Assembly (NCBI RefSeq): GCF_001904655.1
Contig: NZ_MRCC01000001.1
Location: 310,001-374,000, forward strand
DNA length: 64,000 bases
Direction: 5' to 3'
Source: Chroogloeocystis siderophila 5.2 s.c.1
GTDB taxonomy: Bacteria > Cyanobacteriota > Cyanobacteriia > Cyanobacteriales > Chroococcidiopsidaceae
In this document: one piece after another, positions 54,900 through 63,720 of the stretch
How positions within the stretch are numbered: position 1 is the first letter of the stretch
How the letters are laid out: each line of letters opens with the position of its first letter
Notes under the pieces: generated by a model
Seen by the model: the letters and a program-made list of their open reading frames with translations, nothing else
Told to the model about the DNA's origin: nothing
Database searches by the model: none
Program-made: the position numbers and the translations under genes

Positions 54900-57769
54900 T
54901 GCTGTGTACCCTGATTCTTTGTACTTTCATTAACAACTAAAGGAAACAGCGCACTACTGGCGATAACGAGTAAATCCCAGCCATCCAACGGTGTAAGTTT
55001 TAACAAATTGCGCAATCCAGGGGCTAACACAAGGAACTGTAAAGTCAGCGAGCCGCCTAACGCTAGATTAAGATAATGATTTGTTGGGATGTCATCAAAG
55101 ATGCTACGTTCAGTACGGCAACTGAGCGAGTGCAAAAGTTGTCCTAGCGTTAAGCTCATAAAAGCGATCGTACTTGCCTGTGTTCCGATACCATAACGAG
55201 CAATTCCGTAGGCATAAGCGGCTAGAGTACTACCAGATAATGTTGTCGATTCAAACAGCATTCTTTGAAAATCGGATGCTTTAACAATTGGCTCATCAGG
55301 GCTACGTGGCGGTTTTTGTAAAATATCAGGTTCCGCAGGTTCTAGCGCCAAAGCAAGTGCGGGAAAGATATCTGTGACTAAATTGAGCCATAAGAGTTGC
55401 AGTGCATTTAAAGGTTGTCCAAAACCTCCCGCTGTTGCGATCGCCATAACGATAATTTCGCTGAGGTTTGTCGCGAGCAAAAAATGTACGGCTTTGCGAA
55501 TATTGTTGTAAATTGTCCGCCCTTGACTCACCGCAACAATCATTGTTTCGAGATTGTTGTCTTCTAAGATAATATCTGCAACTTCTCGCGCCGCATCGGT
55601 TCCAGCTTTTCCCATCGCAACGCCGACATTCGCAGCTTTTAAAGCAGGTGCATCATTAATTCCATCACCTGTCATCGCCACAACTTTGCCTACTGCTTGT
55701 AGCGCTTGCACAATTTGCAGTTTATTGGCGGGGCTAATGCGCGCAAATATATCCACTTTATCGCACAAAGCTTGCAACGCCTCGCGGTTAATATTCACTA
55801 AATCTTGCGCATCCAAAATTTGGATTTGGTCGTTGCGACTTAACTGTAATTCTTTACCAATGGCGTAAGCTGTGGGACTTTGATCGCCAGTAATCATGAC
55901 TGTATCAATTCCTGCTTGATGAAATTGCGCAATTAACTCTTTAACACCATGACGTACCGGATCTGCCATACCGATTAACCCTAACCAGATTAACTCAGTA
56001 CTGTCGTACCCGTAAGCAACTCCTAGCACGCGTAAAGCTTTACCCGCCATGCGATCATTTTCTAGCGCGATCGCCAGTCGTTGTGCATTAGTAAGTGGCA
56101 CTCGTTCGCCATCATTTAGCCGCCAACGACACAAATCAAGAACTTCTACAGGGCTACCTTTAACCGCAAGTAGGGTCTGTTGATAATGCTGATGTTGCGT
56201 CATCATATAATTGCGATTTTCTGCACGCGGCTGAGTTTCAATTAAGGGATACTGTTCGCGGAGTGCTAAAACATCAACACCAGCAGCGATCGCCATATAA
56301 ACTAAAGCATTCTCGGTGGCTGAACCGGTGACGACATATTCGCCATTGTCATCGCGCATGACGGCGCTTTCATTACATAAAACTGCGATCTGAATCAGTT
56401 TAAGCGTGCCAGCATCTGCTACATCAAAATGTCCATTTACCAAAGAAATCAATTTTGTGTCGGTGTGAATCTCGACAACGGACATTTGGTTTTTCGTAAT
56501 TGTCCCAGTTTTATCAAGGCAGATTTTTTGCACTGCCCCCAAAGCTTCAACCGCATTCAAACTGCGCACAAGAACTTTATGCTTGCGCATCTCTTGAATA
56601 CCTAGCGCCAAAATTGTCGTTGCGATCGTCGGTAAACCTTCAGGAACAGCCGCGACAGCGAGTGATATTGACGTTTTGAGCATTTGTAGCAAACCGTAGC
56701 CGCGCAGCCATCCCGCAGCAAAGACGAGGGCGCAAATTCCACTGGCAAGCATGACAAGTTGCGAACCAACTTCATCAAGTTGTCGCGCTAAAGGCGTTGT
56801 TTGAATTGGAGTTTCACCGATCATCGCCTGAAGTTTACCGATTTCGGTAAACTTGCCTGTCGCCACAACGACTCCTAAACCTTGTCCCCCAAGCACTAAC
56901 GTTCCTTTGTAAGCCATGTTGATGCGATCGCCTAAGGAAATATCAGCAGCAATGAGTGATGCGGTGCTTTTGCTAACGGGTAAGCTTTCGCCGGTGAGTG
57001 CAGATTCATCAATACTTAGATCTTCTGTTACAATCAGTCGCGCGTCAGCCGCAACGTAATTTCCCGCTTTGAGAACTAAAATGTCTCCTGGAACAACTTC
57101 GGCAGTGCTAATTTCGACGATTTGGCGATCGCGTAAGACAAAAGTTAACGGGCGATCTCGGCTTTTGAGCGAATGAATAATTTTTTCCGACTGGCTTTCG
57201 GTAACATAACCAATTGCGGCGTTAATCCCGACAACACCCATAATGACCAGCGCGTCTGCAACACCCCCCGTCACAACTGATAACCCAGCTGCAATACACA
57301 GTAATCCCACGGGTAACGATTGAAACTGCTCAAGCAGCATACTCCACTCTGAGCGGGTTGCGGTTTCTGGTAACGTGTTTGTGCCGTACTTTTGTAAATT
57401 TTGGTTTGCAACTACCTGAGTTAATCCAGTGTCTGATGTTTGCAACTCTGCTAAAACAGCATCGATGTCGAGTGCATACCAATCGAAAATTTTCTGTGAG
57501 TTGCTACTTAATTTTTGAAGAGTTACGGCGTGTGGGTTGTAAGTTTGGACAATTTCTATGATTAATTCTTCTACCTCATCAGTGCTGAGAGCTAATTCAA
57601 ACCGAACTAAAATGTTACCTGTTAAAATGTTTGCATTAGCACTAACGATGCCCGATCGCTGAGATAAATAAAATTCTAGATGCTGTTTGAGTTCTGTACA
57701 GCGATAAAGCTTTTCAACACGATATCTTGCTCTGCCTGGAACTGCGGTGTGTATTGCTTGAATCACCAT
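54896..57769 (-). CDS. Ca-type P-type ATPase with N-terminal HMA_2-like domain
   Basis: 957 residues. Residues 1-85 (AIHTAVPGRARYRVEKLYRC...) resemble the HMA_2 metal-binding-like domain but lack CxxC. Then the P-ATPase core: LTGESLPVSKS, AVPEGLPTIATTILALGIQEMRK (P2-type helix 4), CLDKTGTITKNQ (phosphorylated Asp), MTGDGINDAPALKAANVG and EDNNLETMIVAVSQGR. PEGLP marks Ca/Mn-type P2A rather than heavy-metal CPx pumps. The C-terminus has four more helices. Six bases separate it from the DUF5132-like gene, and it overlaps MetK-like by four. Confidence 0.9.
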   Translation of the reverse strand: MVIQAIHTAVPGRARYRVEKLYRCTELKQHLEFYLSQRSGIVSANANILTGNILVRFELALSTDEVEELIIEIVQTYNPHAVTLQKLSSNSQKIFDWYALDIDAVLAELQTSDTGLTQVVANQNLQKYGTNTLPETATRSEWSMLLEQFQSLPVGLLCIAAGLSVVTGGVADALVIMGVVGINAAIGYVTESQSEKIIHSLKSRDRPLTFVLRDRQIVEISTAEVVPGDILVLKAGNYVAADARLIVTEDLSIDESALTGESLPVSKSTASLIAADISLGDRINMAYKGTLVLGGQGLGVVVATGKFTEIGKLQAMIGETPIQTTPLARQLDEVGSQLVMLASGICALVFAAGWLRGYGLLQMLKTSISLAVAAVPEGLPTIATTILALGIQEMRKHKVLVRSLNAVEALGAVQKICLDKTGTITKNQMSVVEIHTDTKLISLVNGHFDVADAGTLKLIQIAVLCNESAVMRDDNGEYVVTGSATENALVYMAIAAGVDVLALREQYPLIETQPRAENRNYMMTQHQHYQQTLLAVKGSPVEVLDLCRWRLNDGERVPLTNAQRLAIALENDRMAGKALRVLGVAYGYDSTELIWLGLIGMADPVRHGVKELIAQFHQAGIDTVMITGDQSPTAYAIGKELQLSRNDQIQILDAQDLVNINREALQALCDKVDIFARISPANKLQIVQALQAVGKVVAMTGDGINDAPALKAANVGVAMGKAGTDAAREVADIILEDNNLETMIVAVSQGRTIYNNIRKAVHFLLATNLSEIIVMAIATAGGFGQPLNALQLLWLNLVTDIFPALALALEPAEPDILQKPPRSPDEPIVKASDFQRMLFESTTLSGSTLAAYAYGIARYGIGTQASTIAFMSLTLGQLLHSLSCRTERSIFDDIPTNHYLNLALGGSLTLQFLVLAPGLRNLLKLTPLDGWDLLVIASSALFPLVVNESTKNQGTQQ

Positions 57770-57775
57770 TGCCTC

Positions 57776-58297
57776 TTATTCTAGCGATCGCGGTGTTGGC
57801 GTTTCGTTGAGTTTTGTGAAACTATCGAAGGCATACCAGGCTAAGACGTACCAAGGAATTTCTTCAATTTGTAAGCCTTTTGTGAGGAGTTGGCGTAATG
57901 CGATCGCGCTGAGTCCTAGGGGTAGTAATAATCGTAAATCAGCAACACCATTTGTCATTTCTTTTACTTGCGCGTTGAACTCAGTAAAGACATCAATAAT
58001 ATACTCACTAGCCCCTGATTTATTTTGCTTAAATGCGCTGTTCTCCGAACTTGTTCCAGCTTCGCGTCGAGTCACTAATTCTGCTCTTGCTTCCGCGACT
58101 AAATCGTCTAGTATCTCTTCTATTTGTGCCGTTTTTTCCTGGACTTTTTCTGCTAAAATTATGCTTTCTTTCAGAACCGATTGAGTTAAAGGATGGCTCA
58201 CTAGTGTTGCAGCAGGAAAGATCATAGGCGCGAGAATAACTGCGGTTAAACCTTTAATAACTTCGGTTGCTTCAATTTCTAAGTCTTGTGATGACAT
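57776..58297 (-). CDS. DUF5132-like membrane protein
   Basis: 173 residues. A hydrophobic segment at about 15-34 (KGLTAVILAPMIFPAATLVS) and a second at about 124-140 (LLPLGLSAIALRQLL), with a coiled-coil region between. The C-terminus (EEIPWYVLAWYAFDSFTKLNE) resembles the DUF5132 tail found next to HMA_2-domain ATPases in cyanobacteria. Probably an inner-membrane accessory of the pump. No catalytic motif. Confidence 0.65.
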   Translation of the reverse strand: MSSQDLEIEATEVIKGLTAVILAPMIFPAATLVSHPLTQSVLKESIILAEKVQEKTAQIEEILDDLVAEARAELVTRREAGTSSENSAFKQNKSGASEYIIDVFTEFNAQVKEMTNGVADLRLLLPLGLSAIALRQLLTKGLQIEEIPWYVLAWYAFDSFTKLNETPTPRSLE

Positions 58298-58318
58298 TAA
58301 TTAATTCCTTTAATTCGA

Positions 58319-58675
58319 TTAGCCAAACCAATTAGAAGGTGTAAATCCTGAATTTGTTTCTGGAGGTATATGACGATACACATATTCAGCATATTTCTCC
58401 ATCAGATAATGTATTCCTTCATGAATGTACGCTTCTCTTTCTTTTTCCTGCTCTGGTTTATAGTACATATTTTTGAAATCTATACGTTGCTGTTTTTCCT
58501 CATCAACCACCACATACAAACTAAAAACTCTACTCAAAACATAAGCAATGAGTTCTTGACGTAAGTCAGGATTAGCAAAAGCTTGTTGATAAGGTTGATG
58601 TGGATATTGATTAAGGGCAACTTCAATATCCTCTACTAGAATTGGTAGAGTTAAATTCACAATTGTTTTAGTCAT
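58319..58675 (-). CDS. ComFB-like protein
   Basis: 118 residues. ILVEDIEVALNQYPHQPYQQAFANPDLRQELIAYVLSRVFSLYVVVDEE is the core I match to the ComFB family (late competence development; the cyanobacterial members reported as cyclic di-nucleotide receptors). The C-terminus ends PSNWFG. It has no membrane segment. The 21-base gap to the DUF5132-like gene indicates co-transcription, so it could give the pump operon a second-messenger input. The family call rests on memory of the pattern, not a search. Confidence 0.6.
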   Translation of the reverse strand: MTKTIVNLTLPILVEDIEVALNQYPHQPYQQAFANPDLRQELIAYVLSRVFSLYVVVDEEKQQRIDFKNMYYKPEQEKEREAYIHEGIHYLMEKYAEYVYRHIPPETNSGFTPSNWFG

Positions 58676-58886
58676 TGGTTGTTTCCTTTATCTACACTTT
58701 AATGCTTAGTTATTTTGTTAGTTTTCTAAAGTCGAGATATCTTCAGCAAGAAACAAGCTAAGTTTTTACAAACTGTAACTAATGGCTCGGATTTTTAGAT
58801 AAATCATGCGTAACCTATGCTGTAATTTTCTATCAAAATTACATCAAGTTATATCTATTTATGCAGACTATTTTGCAGAAACGACT

Positions 58887-59066
58887 TCACCAATCATGTC
58901 TTTTCTTATCATCAGCAGGTTCTCCTTCAAAAGGTTGAACCCCCGTAGTAGGATAGCGATCTTCACTAGGGCTAAAAATTCTACTAACTGCTTCCCAGAT
59001 ATATTGAACTAACCGTACGGGCGCGAGAAATATCTTTTGCAAAAGTCTAGTTTTGTTGTTAGACAT
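58887..59066 (-). CDS. 59-residue conserved small protein
   Basis: Begins MSNNKTRLLQKIFLAPVRLV and ends PADDKKRHDW. AGGAG lies nine bases upstream of the ATG, a clear ribosome-binding site. A short amphipathic or membrane-associated helix (IFLAPVRLVQYIWEAVSRIF) is followed by a conserved-looking DRYPTTGVQPFEG stretch and a charged tail. I recall similar small proteins in cyanobacteria but no function. It lies 211 bases upstream of the ComFB-like gene on the same strand and probably begins the operon. Confidence 0.7.
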   Translation of the reverse strand: MSNNKTRLLQKIFLAPVRLVQYIWEAVSRIFSPSEDRYPTTGVQPFEGEPADDKKRHDW

Positions 59067-59434
59067 AATTTATTTCTCCTTGACTTTACTTAAAAAATAA
59101 GGTTCAGAAAGAAAGTGTTTTTCAGGTTGGAGATGATGTATAAATCATAACTTTGTGATAGAAAGTCTCTTGATTTTCCTATGTATTTTATTTTACAAAA
59201 AGCCTCTAGCACATCTATGCGTACACTGTGGTTCATTGCAAAATGATGTGACAACTTAGATAGGGTAGTATCGATCTGTTTTTCCTTCCTCATGACTCAG
59301 CATCGAACGAGTTGTGATTAGAGTGCCGACACTTTTAAGTTATGAAAACAATTTGAGGAACTTGTGAGCAAGTGATGACTTGTTTAGTTAATTTATATAA
59401 ATTAGTGTAAATAAATATGTTTTTAATGAGTTAA
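59067..59434. other. intergenic, no gene supported
   Basis: 368 AT-rich bases between the small-protein start and the MBL-fold pseudogene. A minus-strand frame at 59090-59293 begins MRKEKQIDTTLSKL but has no family, poor codon use and overlaps the promoter of the small gene, so I do not call it. Confidence 0.45.
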
Positions 59435-59787
59435 GATTTGGATTCTGATGTGTTACCGCTAGTGATGGGAAGTATGTTGGAATTTCAGTCACACTCAAAT
59501 GTATTTCGTCTCTACATCACAGGTGATACCTTGTTTATGATGATTTATGAGAAACTCCACAACGCTATCCTGGCATCAACTTAGCTTTGCTTCACCTTGG
59601 AGGAACAAAGATTTTTGGCATTTTGTTAACGATGGATGCTAGACAAGGAGTTCAAGCAATTCATTATAACGATTACACTGTATTTAAGTCGCTGCTTGAG
59701 GGTGTTATGCACGCTGTCGAAGATGCAGGATTAAGCGATCGCGGACACTATCTCAGTCATGGTGAAACTTACAACTTTCATGTTTAA
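59435..59787 (+). pseudogene. MBL-fold metallo-hydrolase, C-terminal remnant
   Basis: DLDSDVLPLVMGSMLEFQS and FRLYITGDTLF begin a metallo-beta-lactamase-fold C-terminal half. A frameshift after GDTLF and a TGA follow, then ETPQRYPGINLALLHLGGTKIFGILLTM, a deletion of about 11 residues within QAIH-YNDY (expected IINPRTAIPIH), and the end VEDAGLSDRGHYLSHGETYNFHV. The N-terminal HxHxDH metal site is absent. Only fragments remain, so it is dead. A 66-codon piece at 59587-59787 is open but not a complete gene. Confidence 0.8.
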
Positions 59788-59918
59788 ATAAAGAATTCCC
59801 TAACTCTGTTGACGACACTTGCGCCACAATTCAGGAGGACAGAATCAGGGATATACTATACTAAGGATATAGTTCACTCTTAATCCTGACCTCCGACCTC
59901 TGCTATAGTGTGCTTTAG

Positions 59919-60425
59919 TTAATTCTTCGGTATCTGCGGACGATAGTTACTACTAGTAGATACGGGTTCTACAGGCTTTTTCGCACTTTGTTGCTGATAA
60001 AATTCAACGACTCGTTGTACGTATGTCGCAGTCGCACCGCTATTGCAACCGCTTGCATTTCCTGTCATCCACCAACAAGCAGTACGCCGTACCGCAGTCG
60101 TTTCGTTGCGATTACCCGCGACGTATTGCTTTTGTAACTCGCGGCGTGCAATACATGATACGATTTCGCGGGCTTTTGCTGGACTTGCTTCAAGTTCTTG
60201 TGGTGTAAGTTCTTTACCAATACACTGTTTCGACCAACTGGGGATAATTCCTGGGGTAATTTGCCATTCGCTGTAAAGTCCATCATTTGTCTTACCAGTT
60301 TTTGGCGCAGCTAAGCGCAATGCTTCCACCAGCGCCCCAACTTGCGTATTAGTCACTTGTTGTGCTTGCACTGGCAGCGTCCACAATCCTAAACTAACAA
60401 TCATTCCACCAAGTAGTAAACGCAT
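59919..60425 (-). CDS. secreted hypothetical protein
   Basis: 168 residues with a signal peptide (MRLLLGGMIVSLGLWTLPVQAQ, cleavage after AQA near 22). The mature part contains four Cys (CIGKEL, SCIARR, ACWWM, GCNSG) that could form two disulfides, and a C-terminal Pro/Ser-rich tail. No named domain recognised. Ribosome-binding purines (AGGAGGAAAAG) precede the ATG. Probably periplasmic. Confidence 0.75.
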   Translation of the reverse strand: MRLLLGGMIVSLGLWTLPVQAQQVTNTQVGALVEALRLAAPKTGKTNDGLYSEWQITPGIIPSWSKQCIGKELTPQELEASPAKAREIVSCIARRELQKQYVAGNRNETTAVRRTACWWMTGNASGCNSGATATYVQRVVEFYQQQSAKKPVEPVSTSSNYRPQIPKN

Positions 60426-60554
60426 GATTTACTTTTCCTCCTACACTCCAAAATTTATGATAGGTGGAATAGGTAATTCTAGCATCTTCCACGATGCACC
60501 TTGTTGATTGCTATAGTACTTGCAGCAAATAAGAAATAGTCTAGTCAGCTTAAT

Positions 60555-61250
60555 ATGGTCTATCTTCCATACATTTCTGATCAAGACTTAAGAAAGGCTG
60601 TAAAAATAGTTGTTGACTGTATCTTGTCTACTCAGCAACGACAAGAAGCAGAAATGTATAGAAACGTTATAGATTCATTTTCAGCAATTTTTGATGGTTC
60701 AGTTCAAGGTTTTAGTTTAGAGGATTGGCTGCAAAAAGAACGTAGCAGGCAGATACAGAAAACGGTACAGAATCAAATAGGCGAGTTTCACGAAAATATT
60801 TTAAGTAGTGTTCCTGGATGGAAAAAGCTCAGGTAAGGAGTAGACATATGTAATGAAGAACGCAAAATAATTGCAGAGATAAAAAATAAATATAATCCCG
60901 TTAAGGGAAGCGATGAAGTAGGTCTTTATGATTATTTGCTTTCTTGTTTAGAGAAGCAACAGTATCATAACTTTACTGCTTATTATGTAAAAATTATTCC
61001 TAAAAATAAAGAAGCTTACGATAAAATGTTTACACCTTCAGATAGAAAAACTTCCACAAGAAGACCTGCAAATGAAAATATAAGACAAATAAGTGGACAG
61101 GCGTTTTATGACTTAGCGACTGGTACATCAGGAGCTTTAAGTATGCTTTTTAATGTCTTACCTGATGTTATTAGTGAGGTTTCAGGATTAAAAGCACTCA
61201 ACAAACAACAAAAAGCTACATTTAGAATTCTATTTGATAGAGCTTACTAA
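60555..61250 (+). pseudogene. Eco47II-family type II restriction endonuclease, nonsense mutation
   Basis: One frame reads from ATG 60555 (MVYLPYISDQDLRKAVKIVV) to a TAA at 60834-60836, then on without shift through GVDICNEERKIIAEIKNKYN to 61250. RNVIDSFSAIFDGSVQGFSLEDWLQKERSRQIQKTVQNQIGEFHENILSSVPGW is the N-terminal half of the Eco47II/Sau96I-type family; the D...ExK active site (D97, E108, K110) lies after the stop. The TAA is one C-to-T change from Gln (LRQGVD). Eco47II itself cuts GGNCC; specificity here is inferred. The matching methyltransferase is intact and converges on it with 10 bases between. Confidence 0.85.
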
Positions 61251-61260
61251 GTCTTCTTAA

Positions 61261-62325
61261 TCAATTTGGTTGATTTGCTAAAGCGCTCATAACTGCTCTC
61301 CCTAAATGGTAAGCGAAATTTACAGGTACGGCATTACCGATCTGCTGATATTTTGAACTTATACCACCAACAAATTCCCAATCGTCCGGAAAGGTTTGAA
61401 TTCTCGCGTATTCTCGTACAGTAAACGGGCGAGTTTCATCAGGGTGACAGCGTTCTGTCTGTTTTTGTGAAGGTGAAGTTGTCAAAGTTAAACTTGGTTC
61501 ATCCCAAGCGATTCGACGTGCCATCCCTGTTCTTCCACCAGAAAGATAATAGCTTTTCATCATATAGCTTTTTTGAATGTCCTCTGGCAAATCTCGCCAG
61601 CAACCTCCAGGAGGTACAAGTGCTAAAATAGCAGCTTTCTTAGGGCTATACTTCACGCCTTCTGATGGTGGAACATTTTTGAGCGCATCCCTTAATGTCA
61701 AAATTTTTGTTGATGGAGCAGGATATCGGAAGTAAATTCCTGGAAGTGTTCCAATGATAATAACTCGTTCTCGCTTTTGTGGTACGTCATAATTAACTGC
61801 ATTCAGTAGACGGTACTGAACGTTATATCCTAAAGATTTAAAAACAGCGAGAACAGTTGAGAGCGTTTTTCCCTTTTGGTGACTAATCAAGCCTCTAACA
61901 TTCTCAGCTAAAAATAGTTTGGGCTTTACCTCTTTAACACAACGGGCAAATTCGTAAAAGAGAGTACCGCGAATATCATCAAGACCCAAGCCTTTACCTG
62001 CATAGCTGAAAGCTTGACACGGAAACCCCCCTGTTACAACATCTGCACGCATATCGTCAAAAGAAATTTGGGATACATCCGCATGAATGACATTCCAGTT
62101 GGGACGGTTGTGTCGCAGTGTTGCTACCGCATCTTTGTCAATTTCAATTAATGCTTTAGCTTCTAGCCCTGCGTTTTCTAGCCCAAGTGCTAATCCACCA
62201 GCCCCTGCAAAAAGCTCGATCACAGTAGCTATCGTTGTCGTTGACGCTTGAAGTTCGGAAGCCGTATACGAAGTTGGAACTTCAAATAGATCTAGCTGAG
62301 TATACATAGTAGTGAGTATAAGCAA
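61261..62325 (-). CDS. C5-cytosine DNA methyltransferase (M.Eco47II/Sau96I type)
   Basis: 354 residues. Motif I ELFAGAGGLALGLE, motif IV GGFPCQAFSYAGKG (catalytic Cys), motif VI ENVRGL, motif VIII QKRERVIIIG, motif X IQTFPDDW and IGNAVPVNFAYHLGRA. The target-recognition region lies between VIII and IX (about 195-265). It methylates cytosine at C5 in its target. It is the protecting partner of the broken endonuclease; a GGNCC-type target is expected. A second Met at residue 7 (62307) is an alternative start. Divergent from the ribbon-helix-helix gene. Confidence 0.93.
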   Translation of the reverse strand: MLILTTMYTQLDLFEVPTSYTASELQASTTTIATVIELFAGAGGLALGLENAGLEAKALIEIDKDAVATLRHNRPNWNVIHADVSQISFDDMRADVVTGGFPCQAFSYAGKGLGLDDIRGTLFYEFARCVKEVKPKLFLAENVRGLISHQKGKTLSTVLAVFKSLGYNVQYRLLNAVNYDVPQKRERVIIIGTLPGIYFRYPAPSTKILTLRDALKNVPPSEGVKYSPKKAAILALVPPGGCWRDLPEDIQKSYMMKSYYLSGGRTGMARRIAWDEPSLTLTTSPSQKQTERCHPDETRPFTVREYARIQTFPDDWEFVGGISSKYQQIGNAVPVNFAYHLGRAVMSALANQPN

Positions 62326-62356
62326 TATTTTATATTTGCTGTATGATTTAATCGGC

Positions 62357-62383
62357 TAATTAGCTAATTAAAAAGTATATACT
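62357..62383. promoter_or_regulatory. paired palindromes in divergent promoter of methyltransferase
   Basis: TAATTAGCTAATTA (62357-62370) is a perfect 14-bp palindrome and AGTATATACT (62374-62383) a perfect 10-bp one. They lie in the 91-base gap between the methyltransferase start and the ribbon-helix-helix gene and could be operators for that regulator. Confidence 0.5.
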
Positions 62384-62416
62384 AGGCGGTAATACCATTT
62401 AGCAGAATTTGGCAAA

Positions 62417-62626
62417 ATGGCACAAACGCAAAGAAAACCTGTATACGTACAACCAGAGCATCATGAAATTTTAAGGCGTATTGCCTATGAGGAACGCTGC
62501 AATCTATCTGATGTATTAGATGTAGTGCTAGAACAAGCCGATTGGAAAAAAGTGGCAAGCGAAGCCAGTCAAAAGCCCACTCAACGTGCAACGGAAAAAG
62601 CAAGTCAATATAAGGTGCGAGACTAA
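62417..62626 (+). CDS. ribbon-helix-helix DNA-binding protein
   Basis: 69 residues. KPVYVQPEHHEILRRIAYEERCNLSDVLDVVLEQA has the beta-strand/helix/helix shape of CopG/ParG-like regulators. Its gene is divergent from the methyltransferase gene and could control the restriction-modification locus, or be a lone antitoxin; no toxin gene is adjacent. Its end overlaps the end of dprA by four bases (convergent). The tail (TQRATEKASQYKVRD) is basic. Confidence 0.65.
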   Translation: MAQTQRKPVYVQPEHHEILRRIAYEERCNLSDVLDVVLEQADWKKVASEASQKPTQRATEKASQYKVRD

Positions 62627-63720
62627 CATCGCTGATAGCGCATTCCTGGTAGTTGAGTGACTAACCCTACAAGTTCTAACTGTAGTAGCGCACTTGAAAC
62701 CGTGCTTGCGGAGTAACCCGTTTGCTGCACAATCAAGTCGAATGGCATTGATTCAGTTGCGATCGCCTGCAAAACTTTTGCCAACTCTGGTGCTAATTCA
62801 GGTGCGGCGACCGTCGGTGTTGAATCGATTTGCGGTATTGTGCCTAACATCTCTAGTAACTGATCTTCGCCTAAAATCACTTCAGCGCCTTTATGCAATA
62901 ATTCCAAACAGCCAAGCGATCGCGGATTATCTAAAGATCCTGGTAACACATAAACATCACGACAAAATTCATTCGCAAAATGCGCGGTAATTAATGCACC
63001 CGAACGTGTTGGCGCTTCTAGCACAAGTACCGCCCGCGTCAAACCGGCAATAATGCGATTGCGGCGCGGAAAGTGCGCGCGATCTGGTGGTGTCTTGGCG
63101 GGATACTCGCTAACAACTAACCCTTGAGTGAGAATTTGTTGGTAAAGATCCTGATTGCGTGATGGATAGACAACATCGACACCAGTACCGAGTACCGCAA
63201 TTGTTCTCCCACCTGCGGCTAAACAACCGTGATGGGCTTCGGTATCAATTCCATCGGCTAAGCCTGAAACGATGGTAAAACCATTTTTTGCTAAAGTCGT
63301 GCTAATTTTGCGCGTCCAACGCTTGCCATATTCTGAAGGATTGCGTGTACCAACGATACTCACAAGCGGTTTTTGCCCAAGATTTTCTTGGAGATCGACT
63401 GCACCACGATAGTAGAGTACTGCTGGTGGGCTAGGAATTTCTAAGAGCAAGCGGGGATAATCAGTGTCTACAGGTGTCCAGAAATGCTGATTTTGTTGTT
63501 GGTGTTCGCGTAGAACCTGTTCGGGGTGTAACTGCGATCGCGCTACTCTGACTGCGGCGATCGTCTGAACGCCAAATCCTTCAACTTGCTGCAACTTATT
63601 TTCTGGCGCTTGCCATGCTGCGGCTAAAGTCCCAAAATGTTGTTGCAATCGCTGCAATAAAACTGGACCAATTCCGGTAATTTGTGACCAAGCAAGCCAA
63701 TAAGCACGTTCCGCTAGCAA
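62623..63720 (-). CDS. dprA: DNA-processing protein DprA
   Basis: 365 residues. N-terminal helix-hairpin-helix-like region (GIGPVLLQRLQQHFGTLAAAW, EGFGVQTIAAVRV), Rossmann-like core with PLVSIVGTRNPSEYGKRWTRKI, IVSGLADGIDTEAHHGCLAAGGRTIAVLGTGVDVVYP, SEYPAKTPPDRAHFPRRNRIIAGL, and a C-terminal winged helix (PFDLIVQQTGYSASTVSSALLQLELVGLV). DprA binds incoming single-stranded DNA and loads RecA during natural transformation. It is next to a restriction-modification locus. Confidence 0.95.
   Translation of the reverse strand: MLAERAYWLAWSQITGIGPVLLQRLQQHFGTLAAAWQAPENKLQQVEGFGVQTIAAVRVARSQLHPEQVLREHQQQNQHFWTPVDTDYPRLLLEIPSPPAVLYYRGAVDLQENLGQKPLVSIVGTRNPSEYGKRWTRKISTTLAKNGFTIVSGLADGIDTEAHHGCLAAGGRTIAVLGTGVDVVYPSRNQDLYQQILTQGLVVSEYPAKTPPDRAHFPRRNRIIAGLTRAVLVLEAPTRSGALITAHFANEFCRDVYVLPGSLDNPRSLGCLELLHKGAEVILGEDQLLEMLGTIPQIDSTPTVAAPELAPELAKVLQAIATESMPFDLIVQQTGYSASTVSSALLQLELVGLVTQLPGMRYQRC

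Noticed and set aside
59090-59293. 67-codon minus-strand frame
   Set aside because: AT-rich, no ribosome-binding site, no recognisable family, and occupies the likely promoter of the 59-residue gene.
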